64,000 nt of DNA from JBKHBT01 sp046542255 (GTDB taxonomy: Bacteria; UBP14; UBA6098; JBKHBT01), in assembly GCA_046542255.1 (NCBI GenBank), contig JBKHBT010000005.1, positions 1 to 64,000 of the forward strand. The letters run 5' to 3'. The notes below the pieces were generated by a model. The model made no database searches. It worked only from the letters and a program-made list of their open reading frames with translations, and was not told the DNA's origin. Shown piece by piece: positions 17,613 through 26,693 of this stretch. The position numbers were made by a program, and so were the translations under genes. Within the stretch, counting starts at the first letter, position 1, and the number at the start of each line of letters is the position of its first letter.

Positions 17613-17915
17613 TTATTTGACCAGGTTTTTACTTCTAAGATAATGCCTGAGTGCTGTGGCTTTTTCTTCATCCTCTTTTATTGCATAGTAAAGGGAATGA
17701 TGTGCGAGCTTTTTCTTTTTGATATCAACTTTTTCTTCTTTTTTATTAGTATCAAAAACATTGGAACCACTTAATTCTTTATCGGTTTCTGCTATGCTTC
17801 GCAAAAATTCCCGAATGGATTCTGCACGCTCATATTCATTAGCCATGGCATGATAAAGAGACTTTATCGCCAGTATTTTTCGATATTTACTATCGAGTGT
17901 TTCTTCATTTTTCAT
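17613..17915 (-). CDS. Small protein with two copies of a helical motif
   Basis: A 100-residue soluble, highly charged protein. Residues about 13-41 (KILAIKSLYHAMANEYERAE...FLRS) and about 69-96 (KKLAHHSLYYAIKEDEEKAT...YLRS) are clearly two copies of one motif separated by a Lys/Glu-rich linker, so it arose by internal duplication. I do not recognise the family. GGTGA lies about six bases before the ATG. It is convergent with the spermidine-synthase-like gene and lies 175 bp downstream of the pseudo-kinase gene on the same strand; that gap shows no feature. Confidence 0.6.
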   Translation of the reverse strand: MKNEETLDSKYRKILAIKSLYHAMANEYERAESIREFLRSIAETDKELSGSNVFDTNKKEEKVDIKKKKLAHHSLYYAIKEDEEKATALRHYLRSKNLVK

Positions 17916-18090
17916 TTTTCACCAATAATTCTTCTCTTTTGAACTAACTCTTCTGTTTTTTCTCTTCTATCCCTTGTAGATAATAATTATCAGTACAGAG
18001 GATTAACTCTTTCGCTACATCTATTATAACTATATAAACAGAAATTTCAAGTAATATTAAGAAAAATTTCTCTTTGAAGTAGTTAAATTA

Positions 18091-20826
18091 TCATATAATA
18101 GCTGGAAGGTAAACAGAGAATTCTGTACCTTCGCCTTCATGGCTTTCAACTTTGATTTCGCCATTATGTCCTTTTATTATAGACCATACAATTGCAAGCT
18201 CCAGGCCTGTGCCATCATGATTTAGGGCATTGCTTGTAAAGAAAGGCTCGAATATTTTTTCTGTGTTTTCCTTTTTGATACCGCCGCTTGTATCTCGAAT
18301 ATTTATAACCACATATTCGCCCGGGTCGATCTGCCATGATAGGCTAAGTTGATTTTCGAATTTTCGATATAATGTAGAAAGATAGACATCGCCACCAAAG
18401 GGCATCGAATCAGCAGCAAATTTGACGAGATTTCTTATACATTTGAAAAGATGAGATTCGGAAACTTCGATTTTCGGAATATTCTTTCCCGGCCTAATCT
18501 TAAAATTGATATTTTTATGCTCATTTTTAATATTTGCGAATTCGACGGAATGTGAGAAATCATAAATAAGATCATTTGTTCGGATCGTCTTTTTTTCTGG
18601 CTTCTCCTGTTCGGACAATGCCAGAAGGTCCTGAATCATCCTTCGCGCTTTGGCCGAAGAGTCTTTGATTTTCTCGACATATTTTCTAAGCGAGCTGTCT
18701 TCGTTAAGTTTAAGCAGAATCAGGTCTGGATATGATATCATTCCGAATAGAATATCATTAAGATTTTGTGCGACTCCACCTGCGAGCCTAACAAGCGACT
18801 CCATTTTTTCGACCTGCTTGAACTTCTCCTGGATGCGTTTTTTCTCTGTCAGGTCTATTTGTGTGCCGATTGCGCGGAGTGGGTCACCATTCTCATCTCG
18901 TTCTACGGCTCTGCCCTGTGAGAGTATCCATCGCCATTCGCCGCTTGCTGTAAGCATTCTATATTCGGTTTGATACTTTTCTGTTTCGCCTCTTAGATGG
19001 GCTTCGAGAGTTTCGATAACTCGCTCTTTATCATCGGGATGAAGAAGTTTTTCCCATGTATGATAGTGATTCGGTAATTCTTCCGGTTCATATCCCAGCA
19101 TTTGGCACCAGATATCGCTTAGATATGCTTCGCCAGTATCGATATTCCAATCCCATAGGCCTTCATTGGCTCCTTCGAGTGCAAGTTGCAATCTTTGCCT
19201 CGATGTTCTTAGCTTTTCTGCCTGAGCTATCTGTTCTGTAATATCGACAACTATTCCGCGTATCCCGACATATTCACCATTGCGATTTATTGGGCTGGAA
19301 GAAATCATCACCGGAATAAGGCACCCATCACTATGTTTGATATGATACTGTTGAGGGCCAACAGTAGTACCTGAAAGAATCTTCTTTATCCGTTTTTTCA
19401 AAAGATCGTGTTCTTTATCATAAATGACTTCGGTTACATGAAGGCCATTGCGAAACTTTTCATAGCTGACTCCTGTAAGGTCGAAACCCTTTTCATTAAG
19501 AAAGCTAAAATAGCCGTCTTTATCCAATTCAAAAATTGTCTGTGGTAGAAGTTCTGTCAGTTCTCGATAGTTTTTCTCGCTTTCGCGATATTTCTCTTCA
19601 ACTTTCTTCCTAATAGATATATCGATAAAAATGCCTATCAGGCCTTTTGTATTGCCATTTTTATATATAGGTGTGGAATAAATAAGTACAGGATATTCTG
19701 TTCCATCTTTCTTTTTTGCGATGTATTCATTATCTTCGATAACCTCGCCCCTTAGAGCCTTATGGAAATTATTATGGACTCTTTCCTTTTCAGATTCTGC
19801 GAGAAAATCGTAGAAATTCAGATTCATTATTTCGTCTTTATTATAACCGGTCTTATCGATGGCGGTTTTGTTTACAAATATTAGATTCCCATGTGTATCC
19901 ATTTCGAATACAATCTGCGGAAGAAGGTTTACAAGTTCCTGGAATCGCTGTTCTGAATCATGCATTTTCTCGACAGCGAGCTTTCTTTCGGATATATCAC
20001 GTATCATGCCTTCCATGCCAACAAAATTATTGATATTGTCATAGATTGCCTGAGCGTTAACTTCGGCGAATACCTCATTACCATCTTTGGTTTTTAATAT
20101 AACTTCAGAGTTTACTAATCTATTTTTTTCCTTGACAAGCTCGATTAGATCTTTGTGCGTAAATTCATTGTAGAAGAAATCCTTGGTGATATTTTTACCC
20201 AGCATCTCGAATGTCGTTTCATAATTGAACAATCTAGTTCCAGAAGGGCTAACTAAAGTAAGATTGCCATTTTTGTCTGTACGGAAATAAACATCGATAA
20301 TATGCTCGAACATACTACGATATTTTCCTTCTGCTTCTCGCAAAGCTTCTTCTGATAGATGTCTTTCAGTTACATCTCTCAATATTGCTATGAATTCGAT
20401 AACTTTACCATCTCGTATTTTGATATCCGACATCTCTTCGATATAAACATAGCTGCCCTGTTTTTCGCGGAAACGGAATGTGGTTGGAAAAGTGATCTTA
20501 TTCTTTATAGTATTTTGAAAATCGGCGAGCACTGACTGGATATCATCAGGATGGATAAATTCGGTGAAATCATGTCCGATCAGTTCATCTGCTTTATAAC
20601 CATATTGTTCTATTTGTGGGCTTATATATTTTATTTTGCCATCTGGAGAATATCGACAAAAGACATCAAAGACATTTTCAACGATCTCTTTATAGTTTTT
20701 ATTATTATCTATGGAATTTTCGGAATGCTGTTTGGGCAGAAAATTCTCATCAGCATAATCTGCTATCGATTCTGCTTTATCTTTCGGAATACCAAGATTT
20801 TTTAGATATTCTAAGAAATCATTCAT
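18091..20826 (-). CDS. Multi-PAS histidine kinase-like protein, probably catalytically dead
   Basis: A 911-residue cytosolic protein: a short N-terminal helix region, five PAS domains (about 45-665), then a degenerate HisKA/ATPase module. The module matches the family that normally reads LAGG(V/I)AH(D)xNN..SYPDLLL, but here it reads LAGGVAQNLND with Gln687 where the phosphorylated His should be. The N box reads NLVKFAADSM with Phe803 in place of the Mg-binding Asn. The G1 box is DTSGGI (845-850) and the G2 box GTGLELAIV, both altered. There is no receiver domain. It probably works as a ligand-sensing or partner-binding pseudokinase. Alternatively it is a decaying gene, but the frame is fully open. 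Confidence 0.88.
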   Translation of the reverse strand: MNDFLEYLKNLGIPKDKAESIADYADENFLPKQHSENSIDNNKNYKEIVENVFDVFCRYSPDGKIKYISPQIEQYGYKADELIGHDFTEFIHPDDIQSVLADFQNTIKNKITFPTTFRFREKQGSYVYIEEMSDIKIRDGKVIEFIAILRDVTERHLSEEALREAEGKYRSMFEHIIDVYFRTDKNGNLTLVSPSGTRLFNYETTFEMLGKNITKDFFYNEFTHKDLIELVKEKNRLVNSEVILKTKDGNEVFAEVNAQAIYDNINNFVGMEGMIRDISERKLAVEKMHDSEQRFQELVNLLPQIVFEMDTHGNLIFVNKTAIDKTGYNKDEIMNLNFYDFLAESEKERVHNNFHKALRGEVIEDNEYIAKKKDGTEYPVLIYSTPIYKNGNTKGLIGIFIDISIRKKVEEKYRESEKNYRELTELLPQTIFELDKDGYFSFLNEKGFDLTGVSYEKFRNGLHVTEVIYDKEHDLLKKRIKKILSGTTVGPQQYHIKHSDGCLIPVMISSSPINRNGEYVGIRGIVVDITEQIAQAEKLRTSRQRLQLALEGANEGLWDWNIDTGEAYLSDIWCQMLGYEPEELPNHYHTWEKLLHPDDKERVIETLEAHLRGETEKYQTEYRMLTASGEWRWILSQGRAVERDENGDPLRAIGTQIDLTEKKRIQEKFKQVEKMESLVRLAGGVAQNLNDILFGMISYPDLILLKLNEDSSLRKYVEKIKDSSAKARRMIQDLLALSEQEKPEKKTIRTNDLIYDFSHSVEFANIKNEHKNINFKIRPGKNIPKIEVSESHLFKCIRNLVKFAADSMPFGGDVYLSTLYRKFENQLSLSWQIDPGEYVVINIRDTSGGIKKENTEKIFEPFFTSNALNHDGTGLELAIVWSIIKGHNGEIKVESHEGEGTEFSVYLPAII

Positions 20827-20940
20827 TATAAAAAAATATATAGCTATACCTAACTATAAACCCTACTTTTTTTGATTGTAAAAATTATGAAAGCCATAAT
20901 ACTTCTCTCCTGCTGCTATGTTAAAGATAACAGCTTCGCT

Positions 20941-20980
20941 TTTAGAATGCAATTAAAAATTTTATTGTTAAAATTCTAAA
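20941..20980. other. Long AT-rich inverted repeat
   Basis: TTTAGAAT at 20941-20948 pairs with ATTCTAAA at 20973-20980, and the inner CAAT/ATTG and AAAA/TTTT segments can also pair. It lies seven bases beyond the stop of the broken gene on the minus strand. It lacks a following U-tract, so it is not a standard intrinsic terminator. Confidence 0.4.
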
Positions 20981-20986
20981 TTTGTA

Positions 20987-21529
20987 CTATCGATTTTTTG
21001 TTATATCATCTCTTGCCTGAGAATAGAGAGAAGAAACAATATAATCAATTTCTTCCTGTTTGGCCTTTATCATATTTTGCAAGCCATCTATTTCATCTTT
21101 GAAATAATCGAAAAGGTCGATAAGTTCGATTGTTTCGGAATTCTAGTGCGAACTTCCTGTTTTTCGAGTTCGGCAAGGATGTCTTTTACTCGGTGACGAT
21201 AGAATTCTTGAAAGGTCTTAGTAAGTTTTTTGGGATTATAAAACTTATCTATGAATGCAACGAATTGCTGAATTTTGTCTGACAATTCTTGATTGAGTTT
21301 TAATAGGTCTTCTTTCTTAAGGCCATATATAAATGCACATACATAACACATAATATATTTAAAGCAAAAGGCTTTACTGATGTTTTAGCCTGAGAAGTAT
21401 GACAATGCGGAACATCGCATTGTCTGAAGCATTTTCTAATTTGCTTTTCAATTTGGACTTATCGATGTAAATATTGCCAGGCCTTATACGTAATGAAATA
21501 TCCTGACACTCGTTTTTATTGTTTAGCAT
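20987..21529 (-). pseudogene. Disrupted gene of unknown function (element insertion plus frameshift)
   Basis: The pieces seem to be one gene. A strong AAAGGAG and ATG at 21529 open a 34-residue start (MLNNKNECQDISLRIRPGNI...KSKLENA). It runs into a palindromic element (21319-21426), where an in-frame stop occurs at 21374-21376. Coding resumes past the element (GLKKEDLLKLNQELSDKIQQF) to about 21145. There it shifts frame: the original frame stops at 21088, while the -1-shifted frame continues with clean coding (NSETIELIDLFDYFKDEIDG...) to a stop at 20987-20989. One lost base near 21145 would explain the shift. The product would have been about 150 residues, helical and coiled-coil-like. Family not recognised. 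Confidence 0.65.
21319..21426 (+). mobile_element. 108-bp palindromic MITE-like element (full copy A)
   Basis: It begins AAGGCC, contains an AAAGC...GCTTT hairpin and the conserved TGATGTTTTAGCCTGAGAAG. It ends with the GTATGACAATGCG / CGCATTGTCTG hairpin (21397-21426). Both ends and the total length match the copy inside the transposase gene at 47718-47824, while the middle has diverged. It interrupts the gene at 20987-21529. There is no coding capacity of its own. No target duplication could be fixed by eye. Confidence 0.7.
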
Positions 21530-21708
21530 ATTCTCCTTTATTTAAGAGAATATAAATACCAAACATCTCACCTGATAAAATATTCTACTACTCTTGTCCA
21601 ATATACTTAATTACTCAGTCATGTCAAGTAAATAAAAATTATTGATGAATTGAAGTGTAACCCATATATTTGATACTGGATAATCCTAATTCGAAGAAAG
21701 GAAAACAG

Positions 21709-22011
21709 ATGATAAAACATGTAGTATTGTTCAATATGAAAGAAACCAAAGCAAAATCTCGTCAGGAAAATGCCGAAGAACTAAAAAGCCTTCTCGAGAA
21801 ACTTCCAGGACTAATCGAAGAGATAAAAGAATATGAGGTGGGAATGAATATTAATACTAATAGCGACCTTGCCATGGATTTGATATTAATTTCAAGTTTT
21901 TCTGACGAGCAGGCATTGCAAAACTACCGCATTCACCCTGAGCATAAAAAGATCCTGAGCTTTATCAAAGAAAACTGCGAAGAGCTTCGTGTTATCGATT
22001 ATTATATCTAG
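21709..22011 (+). CDS. Dabb family (stress-responsive alpha/beta barrel) protein
   Basis: A 100-residue protein with the Dabb fold: N-terminal MIKHVVLFNMK strand, LPGLIEEIKEYEVGMN, and C-terminal YRIHPEHKKILSFIKENCEELRVIDYY. Members form small dimeric ferredoxin-like barrels; their biochemical role varies and is unknown here. The ATG at 21709 with AAAGGA seven bases upstream is chosen over a longer TTG reading from 21670. Confidence 0.85.
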   Translation: MIKHVVLFNMKETKAKSRQENAEELKSLLEKLPGLIEEIKEYEVGMNINTNSDLAMDLILISSFSDEQALQNYRIHPEHKKILSFIKENCEELRVIDYYI

Positions 22012-22033
22012 TTTTTAAAAGATTTAGAACAAT

Positions 22034-22094
22034 TTATCACATACTTATCAATAGTTTATCAAAGACTTATCAAAAAGTTATCAACAATTTGATA
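22034..22094 (+). repeat. Array of TTATCA words with exact 11-bp period
   Basis: Five words (TTATCAC, TTATCAA x4) begin at 22034, 22045, 22056, 22067 and 22078, exactly 11 bp apart, followed by an inverted TTGATAG at 22089. The last direct unit, TTATCAACA, differs by one base from the DnaA box TTATCCACA. The array lies between the Dabb gene and the transporter gene, about 60 bp before the transporter. A matching array occurs at 63888-63953. It may be a binding site for DnaA or another repeat-binding protein. Confidence 0.65.
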
Positions 22095-22154
22095 GGTATT
22101 TGTGTTTTGGGCTTGCCTTTTCAAGTTTTTGCATTTGATTATCTGCTAAGATAA

Positions 22155-23084
22155 ATGCGAGGTTTGATGGGCGAATATACCGGTGAAATTGCTGCTTTAT
22201 CCACATCGATATTGTGGAGCCTGACATCGACTTTCTTCACAATCGCAGCCGTGAAAGTCGGAGCGGTTGTGCTAAATAGGATGCGGCTTATAATCGCATT
22301 GGTATTTCTCTCTATTATGCATCTTATTCTTCAGGGAGCGATATTTCCTATTCAGGCAAGTAGCTATCAGCTTTGGATTCTCGCCATTTCAGGTATTGTG
22401 GGAATGGCGATAGGTGATGCTTCATTGTATCAATCTTTTATCATGATCGGAACACATCTTGGTATGCTTCTGATGTCTTTTGTTCCAATTATTTCTACAA
22501 TCATAGCATGGATATTCCTGAAAGAGAATCTATCACCGATTAAAATTATCGCCATTTTGATAACAGTTTCAGGTATCGCTATGGTTGTTTGGGGCAAAAG
22601 AAGGCATAGCCTACATATTCCTATTAAAAAGTATATCTTCGGTATTTTATTCGGCATAGGCGCCGCACTTGGCCAGGCTTCTGGGCTTGCGCTTTCTAAA
22701 ATTGGTATAGTCGGGAAAAGTGGCAATATTCATCTTTCCGGAATCTCGGCTACTATTATTCGAGTGCTTTCTGCAAGCATTACAATATGGCTTTTCACTA
22801 TTTTGGCCGGTAGATTCGAGCATACCAAAGATAAGCTCAAAGAAAATCCCAAATCGCTATGGGCGATTATTGCCGGCTCTTTTGTCGGGCCGTTTCTGGG
22901 CATGTGGTGCTCGATGATCGCTGTGAAATATGCATATATCGGTATAGCATCGACACTTATGGCTCTGCCGCCCGTGTTTTTATTACCGATTTCACATTAT
23001 GTATTCAAAGAAAAAATTACAATAGTATCAATAGTTGGCACTTTGATAGCTATTTGCGGTGCCGCTATGATCTTTTTGCTATAA
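22155..23084 (+). CDS. EamA/DMT family transporter
   Basis: A 309-residue membrane protein with ten helices in two EamA repeats. The first covers about residues 7-147 (ending in the ISTIIAWIFLKENLSPIKIIAILITVSGI signature) and the second about 155-309 (ending VFLLPISHYVFKEKITIVSIVGTLIAICGA). Members export metabolites or amino acids; the substrate is not predictable. ATG 22155 has no ribosome site. ATG 22167 has GCGAGG four bases upstream and may be the real start. The phased TTATCA array lies in its upstream region. Confidence 0.88.
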   Translation: MRGLMGEYTGEIAALSTSILWSLTSTFFTIAAVKVGAVVLNRMRLIIALVFLSIMHLILQGAIFPIQASSYQLWILAISGIVGMAIGDASLYQSFIMIGTHLGMLLMSFVPIISTIIAWIFLKENLSPIKIIAILITVSGIAMVVWGKRRHSLHIPIKKYIFGILFGIGAALGQASGLALSKIGIVGKSGNIHLSGISATIIRVLSASITIWLFTILAGRFEHTKDKLKENPKSLWAIIAGSFVGPFLGMWCSMIAVKYAYIGIASTLMALPPVFLLPISHYVFKEKITIVSIVGTLIAICGAAMIFLL

Positions 23085-23136
23085 AATATGTTTGACTTTT
23101 CTAAGATTTTCATATTCTTTGTCTCAAAGGAGAACT

Positions 23137-23700
23137 ATGCTGGATAAAATATTACAATTAGATGCTGAGCTATTTCTTGCCATAAACCATGGCTGGGTTT
23201 GTAAATTCTTAGATTTTCTGATGCCGATTCTCACCGATAAAAGCGGTGCTTTAATTTTGATTGCGATCCTTGTGCTTTTCGCCATTTTCGGTGGTAAAAA
23301 GGGGCGTATTATGGCGATTTTTGCGCTTGTGGCTGTTGGTTTTGCCGATCTCATTTCGGCACAGTTTATGAAGCCATTTTTTGGAAGAATCAGGCCATGC
23401 CATGACCTTCCAGCAAGGATGCTCGCCAATTGCTCCAGCAGCAATTCATTTCCATCTTCACATGCTTCGAATATTTTCGCCTTTGCCATTTCGGTAGGTT
23501 ATAGCTATCGATGGGCATTGATCGGGCTTTTGCCATTGGCTTTTGGAGTTGCATTATCAAGAGTTTATGTAGGAGTACATTACCCAATAGATATAACAGT
23601 TGGAGCACTTCTCGGCACATTCCTGGGGCTATTTTTCGGGTATATTGCCAAATTGATATATGGGCCTAAAAAGGTGAAAATCGATAAAGATAACAACTAA
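23137..23700 (+). CDS. PAP2 family membrane phosphatase
   Basis: A 187-residue membrane phosphatase with the three PAP2 signature motifs: KPFFGRIRP, SFPSSHAS and SRVYVGVHYPID, which hold the catalytic histidines. It probably dephosphorylates a lipid pyrophosphate or phosphatidyl phosphate; undecaprenyl pyrophosphate recycling is one possibility but is not shown. The start at 23137 is fixed by AAGGAG five bases upstream; a longer reading from 23092 ignores this site. It follows the EamA transporter by 52 bp on the same strand. Confidence 0.9.
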   Translation: MLDKILQLDAELFLAINHGWVCKFLDFLMPILTDKSGALILIAILVLFAIFGGKKGRIMAIFALVAVGFADLISAQFMKPFFGRIRPCHDLPARMLANCSSSNSFPSSHASNIFAFAISVGYSYRWALIGLLPLAFGVALSRVYVGVHYPIDITVGALLGTFLGLFFGYIAKLIYGPKKVKIDKDNN

Positions 23701-23709
23701 TCTTTTGGA

Positions 23710-26565
23710 TTAGCGAACCAGCGTAATACTTCCCTCGCAAACCACTTCGCCATCTACGAGAATCATATAAAGATACTGCCCGGGCTTTTGCATCTGTTTT
23801 CCTGTCGATAATCCATCCCAGGTGCGGCTTAAGTCGTATTCATTTATCGATGCTGGCACTGTCTTTCGGCAAATCTCAAAGCCTCTGAGATTATAGATAA
23901 CGATTTCAGCATCGTCCAAATCCTGGCCCGGGTATTCGAAATATATCCGGTCATTGTATGCATCGCTATTGGGCGTAAATGGATTGGGTACAGCAAGGCA
24001 TGATCTGTCATGTTCCTGTCTGAAATACCAGGCCGAATCGCTGCAATTGGGTGTACAAATATCTGGCGCATCGCAAAGACGCATCGTGCGAACCCAAACC
24101 GTATCACCGCTTATCAGCCTTAAACCCGATTCGGATAGGTCGATAAAGAAGCTGCCGGAGCTTCCATCGCCAGAGCTTTCGAATCTCATTGCAGGATGTG
24201 ATATAGTGAAAACCGAGTCCAAAACAGATATGATTGTCGAATCAGCAAGTATCGGCGTTGTATCGTCTTCTACTTCAATCTCAATCTCTGGCTGTTGATG
24301 GCGAACTATCTGATCGACCGCTGGATATGCCATGAAAGCACCTGGAGGCATAAGATCGACAATAAAGCTATAAACAAGAGGTGAAGAAAGAGGATTATCC
24401 AGGCTGTCCTGAGCATTAACAAGGTCAACTTCGACAATTTGCCCATGAGTAAACATGGTAGAAGGCTCGAAAATTAGGGTGTCGCCGCTATACGAAAGCT
24501 CAGGAGCAAAAATATCATATTCACTGCCAGCTACTGATAAAATAATACTATTCCAATTAATGCCATCAACATCTTCAATTATAATTCTAATCTCCTGATC
24601 ATCGCAACTCGTATGCTCATCGCGATATGGCAGAATTTCATACGCTTCTGGGCCGCCGCTTGCAATCGAGAAAACCCAGCATGTATCACCAAGGTTCGGC
24701 GAGCAAAGATCCGGCGTATCGAAAGAATGGATGCAAACCTCGATATTATTTCCGCCAGAAAAATGAAGCCCGGCAAGTTCAGAATCAAAAATAAAACTAT
24801 CACCGCTGAATGTAAATAATGAAGATGTCGAATCCATTCGGATTTCTATCGTATCTTCGAAAATTATCGCAAAAGAATCCGGCAGTACAGAGCTAATCGA
24901 ATCATCGATAGTACATGAAATCATAGGATGTGTAGTTGATACTATTTCGCCGGGAGCTGGCATGAGATTTTCATAAATAGGGCCTTCCAGATCGATGAGG
25001 ATATCGAAGCAATGTGGCAAATCAGTCGGTTCATTTTCCCATATATCATAAACGGATTCGATACAGATTTCATTAAGGCCGTGTTGCCATGCGAAATCTG
25101 GCGTAAAATATAGTGTGTCGTCCATAAAGCTCATCTGCGATGGATATGAATAGCTATTTCCGCCGGCAGAGACATCGATCGACATGGTATCGATCTCGAT
25201 ATTGTCAGTAAGGCTAATCGCGACAGTCTGGTCATCGCAACTGGATATTATGGTATCATCCGGGAAGTGATGGCCTATTTCTGGCCTGATTGAATCACCG
25301 GTTATGAATGTCCAGCAAATCAAAGAATCATTGGATGTGCAAAGATAAATATCATCGTAAGCACTAATACAAACTTCGACAGAATCTCCCGGCCTAAGTG
25401 GCAATCCGATATCTTCCAAATCGACTCTGGCATAAGTGCCATCCCAATCGACTCTCGAATCCGAAAGGTAGAAATTGAAATAATTGATTTTGACATTAGT
25501 TTGCTCGACATCGACGTCATGCCAAGTATCTACTATTCTGCAACTTACAGTCGGAGTGAAGTTGTAAATGGTGTCGCCTGCCGCAGGAGAAAACTCAGAC
25601 ACAATAGGTGCCGTGAGATCGGTAATAAAGCTCCAGCAAGTATCCTCTACACGAGTATTTCCAACAATATCTTCGACATGAGTTAGGCAAAATTCATGCA
25701 TCTCGCCATCCAGCCACGCACCAGAAGGGTCATAGGTTAGTTCTCCACCTGCAAAGCTAACTCCCGGATATCCATATTCATATGGAACATCGTCTATAGT
25801 GAATTCGATAGACGGGGCATAAACGCCTTCTTCGTCTTCGAGTAGTATCGTAGCTGTTTCATTCATGCAGAGTTGTGTAGGCTCTGGAGGTTCGCATTCT
25901 GAGTAGTATAAGCTATCATATTCGAGATAGAAGCTATCGATTGCAGCATCGATTGTCTCGTGGCTCCCCTGATTTTGCACATGCATGGCCAGCCATGTTT
26001 TCTCCATGTGCATCTCGACAGAATCGATAATTGTCCAGCCACCCCAGAAAGATTCATAGTAATAGAAATGCCACCAATCACCGCTGTGCACCATTCTGAG
26101 ATAGCCTTCTCTCTCTGACGTTGTCCGTGAATCGAGGATTGTCCATACAGTATCGGCAGCTGTTGTGTCTATACTTTCGGCGCGATATGTGAATCTTCCA
26201 TGATGCGCCGCCCAGCTAACTGACAGCCTTTGCCGAACGCAGTCATTATTTGCCATTAGCATAAGAGGCGTGATATCGCCATCGCCAATATCGACTATAT
26301 CGAATTTGATATATGCTTCGAAATCACCAATTATACACATCTTCATTCTTTTGGTAACGCTGCAAACACGAAGTCCTCCGCAACCGCCGGCATTGACACG
26401 CATTCGGCATACGCCGCCAAATTCTGCGATATTTGTTCCTGGTGAAGATTGAATCGACCAGAAAGATGAATCTATTATTCCATCGTCAAAATCATCTATA
26501 AAAACATCACCAAAAACAAAGCTTACAAAAACAGTAAATACCAAAATCAAATATTTATTTCTCAT
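23710..26565 (-). CDS. Large secreted Ig-like repeat protein with C-terminal sorting-type domain
   Basis: A 951-residue secreted protein: signal peptide (MRNKYLILVFTVFVSFVFGD), an N-terminal region resembling concanavalin-like or DUF1349-type sheets (about 20-235), then about five to six Ig-like repeats of about 105 residues. The repeats alternate CDDQ-containing and FSPAAGD/MPAPGE types, are rich in Asp/Glu and carry paired cysteines. The C-terminus (about 865-951) is a gliding-motility/FlgD-like domain (AVPNPFTPNSDAYNDRIYF, then VIYNLRGFEI, TWDGLSTGKQ, PGQYLYMI), which in related phyla acts as a secretion or anchoring signal. GGGGGA precedes the ATG. Function unknown; surface structure or binding is likely. 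Confidence 0.8.
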   Translation of the reverse strand: MRNKYLILVFTVFVSFVFGDVFIDDFDDGIIDSSFWSIQSSPGTNIAEFGGVCRMRVNAGGCGGLRVCSVTKRMKMCIIGDFEAYIKFDIVDIGDGDITPLMLMANNDCVRQRLSVSWAAHHGRFTYRAESIDTTAADTVWTILDSRTTSEREGYLRMVHSGDWWHFYYYESFWGGWTIIDSVEMHMEKTWLAMHVQNQGSHETIDAAIDSFYLEYDSLYYSECEPPEPTQLCMNETATILLEDEEGVYAPSIEFTIDDVPYEYGYPGVSFAGGELTYDPSGAWLDGEMHEFCLTHVEDIVGNTRVEDTCWSFITDLTAPIVSEFSPAAGDTIYNFTPTVSCRIVDTWHDVDVEQTNVKINYFNFYLSDSRVDWDGTYARVDLEDIGLPLRPGDSVEVCISAYDDIYLCTSNDSLICWTFITGDSIRPEIGHHFPDDTIISSCDDQTVAISLTDNIEIDTMSIDVSAGGNSYSYPSQMSFMDDTLYFTPDFAWQHGLNEICIESVYDIWENEPTDLPHCFDILIDLEGPIYENLMPAPGEIVSTTHPMISCTIDDSISSVLPDSFAIIFEDTIEIRMDSTSSLFTFSGDSFIFDSELAGLHFSGGNNIEVCIHSFDTPDLCSPNLGDTCWVFSIASGGPEAYEILPYRDEHTSCDDQEIRIIIEDVDGINWNSIILSVAGSEYDIFAPELSYSGDTLIFEPSTMFTHGQIVEVDLVNAQDSLDNPLSSPLVYSFIVDLMPPGAFMAYPAVDQIVRHQQPEIEIEVEDDTTPILADSTIISVLDSVFTISHPAMRFESSGDGSSGSFFIDLSESGLRLISGDTVWVRTMRLCDAPDICTPNCSDSAWYFRQEHDRSCLAVPNPFTPNSDAYNDRIYFEYPGQDLDDAEIVIYNLRGFEICRKTVPASINEYDLSRTWDGLSTGKQMQKPGQYLYMILVDGEVVCEGSITLVR

Positions 26566-26693
26566 ATATTTCCCCCTTTATTATTCTTTAATAATACAAA
26601 TTAAATAGTTTATTAACAAGCATTTTCTATTTTTGTAAATGCTTTAAATCAAAATATTCCCTAAAGTATCAGAAATTTAAAGGTTTTTTGAAA

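Noticed and set aside
22034..22094. CRISPR-like array
   Set aside because: The repeat word is 6-7 bp with an 11-bp period and no spacers of useful length; no cas genes are present.
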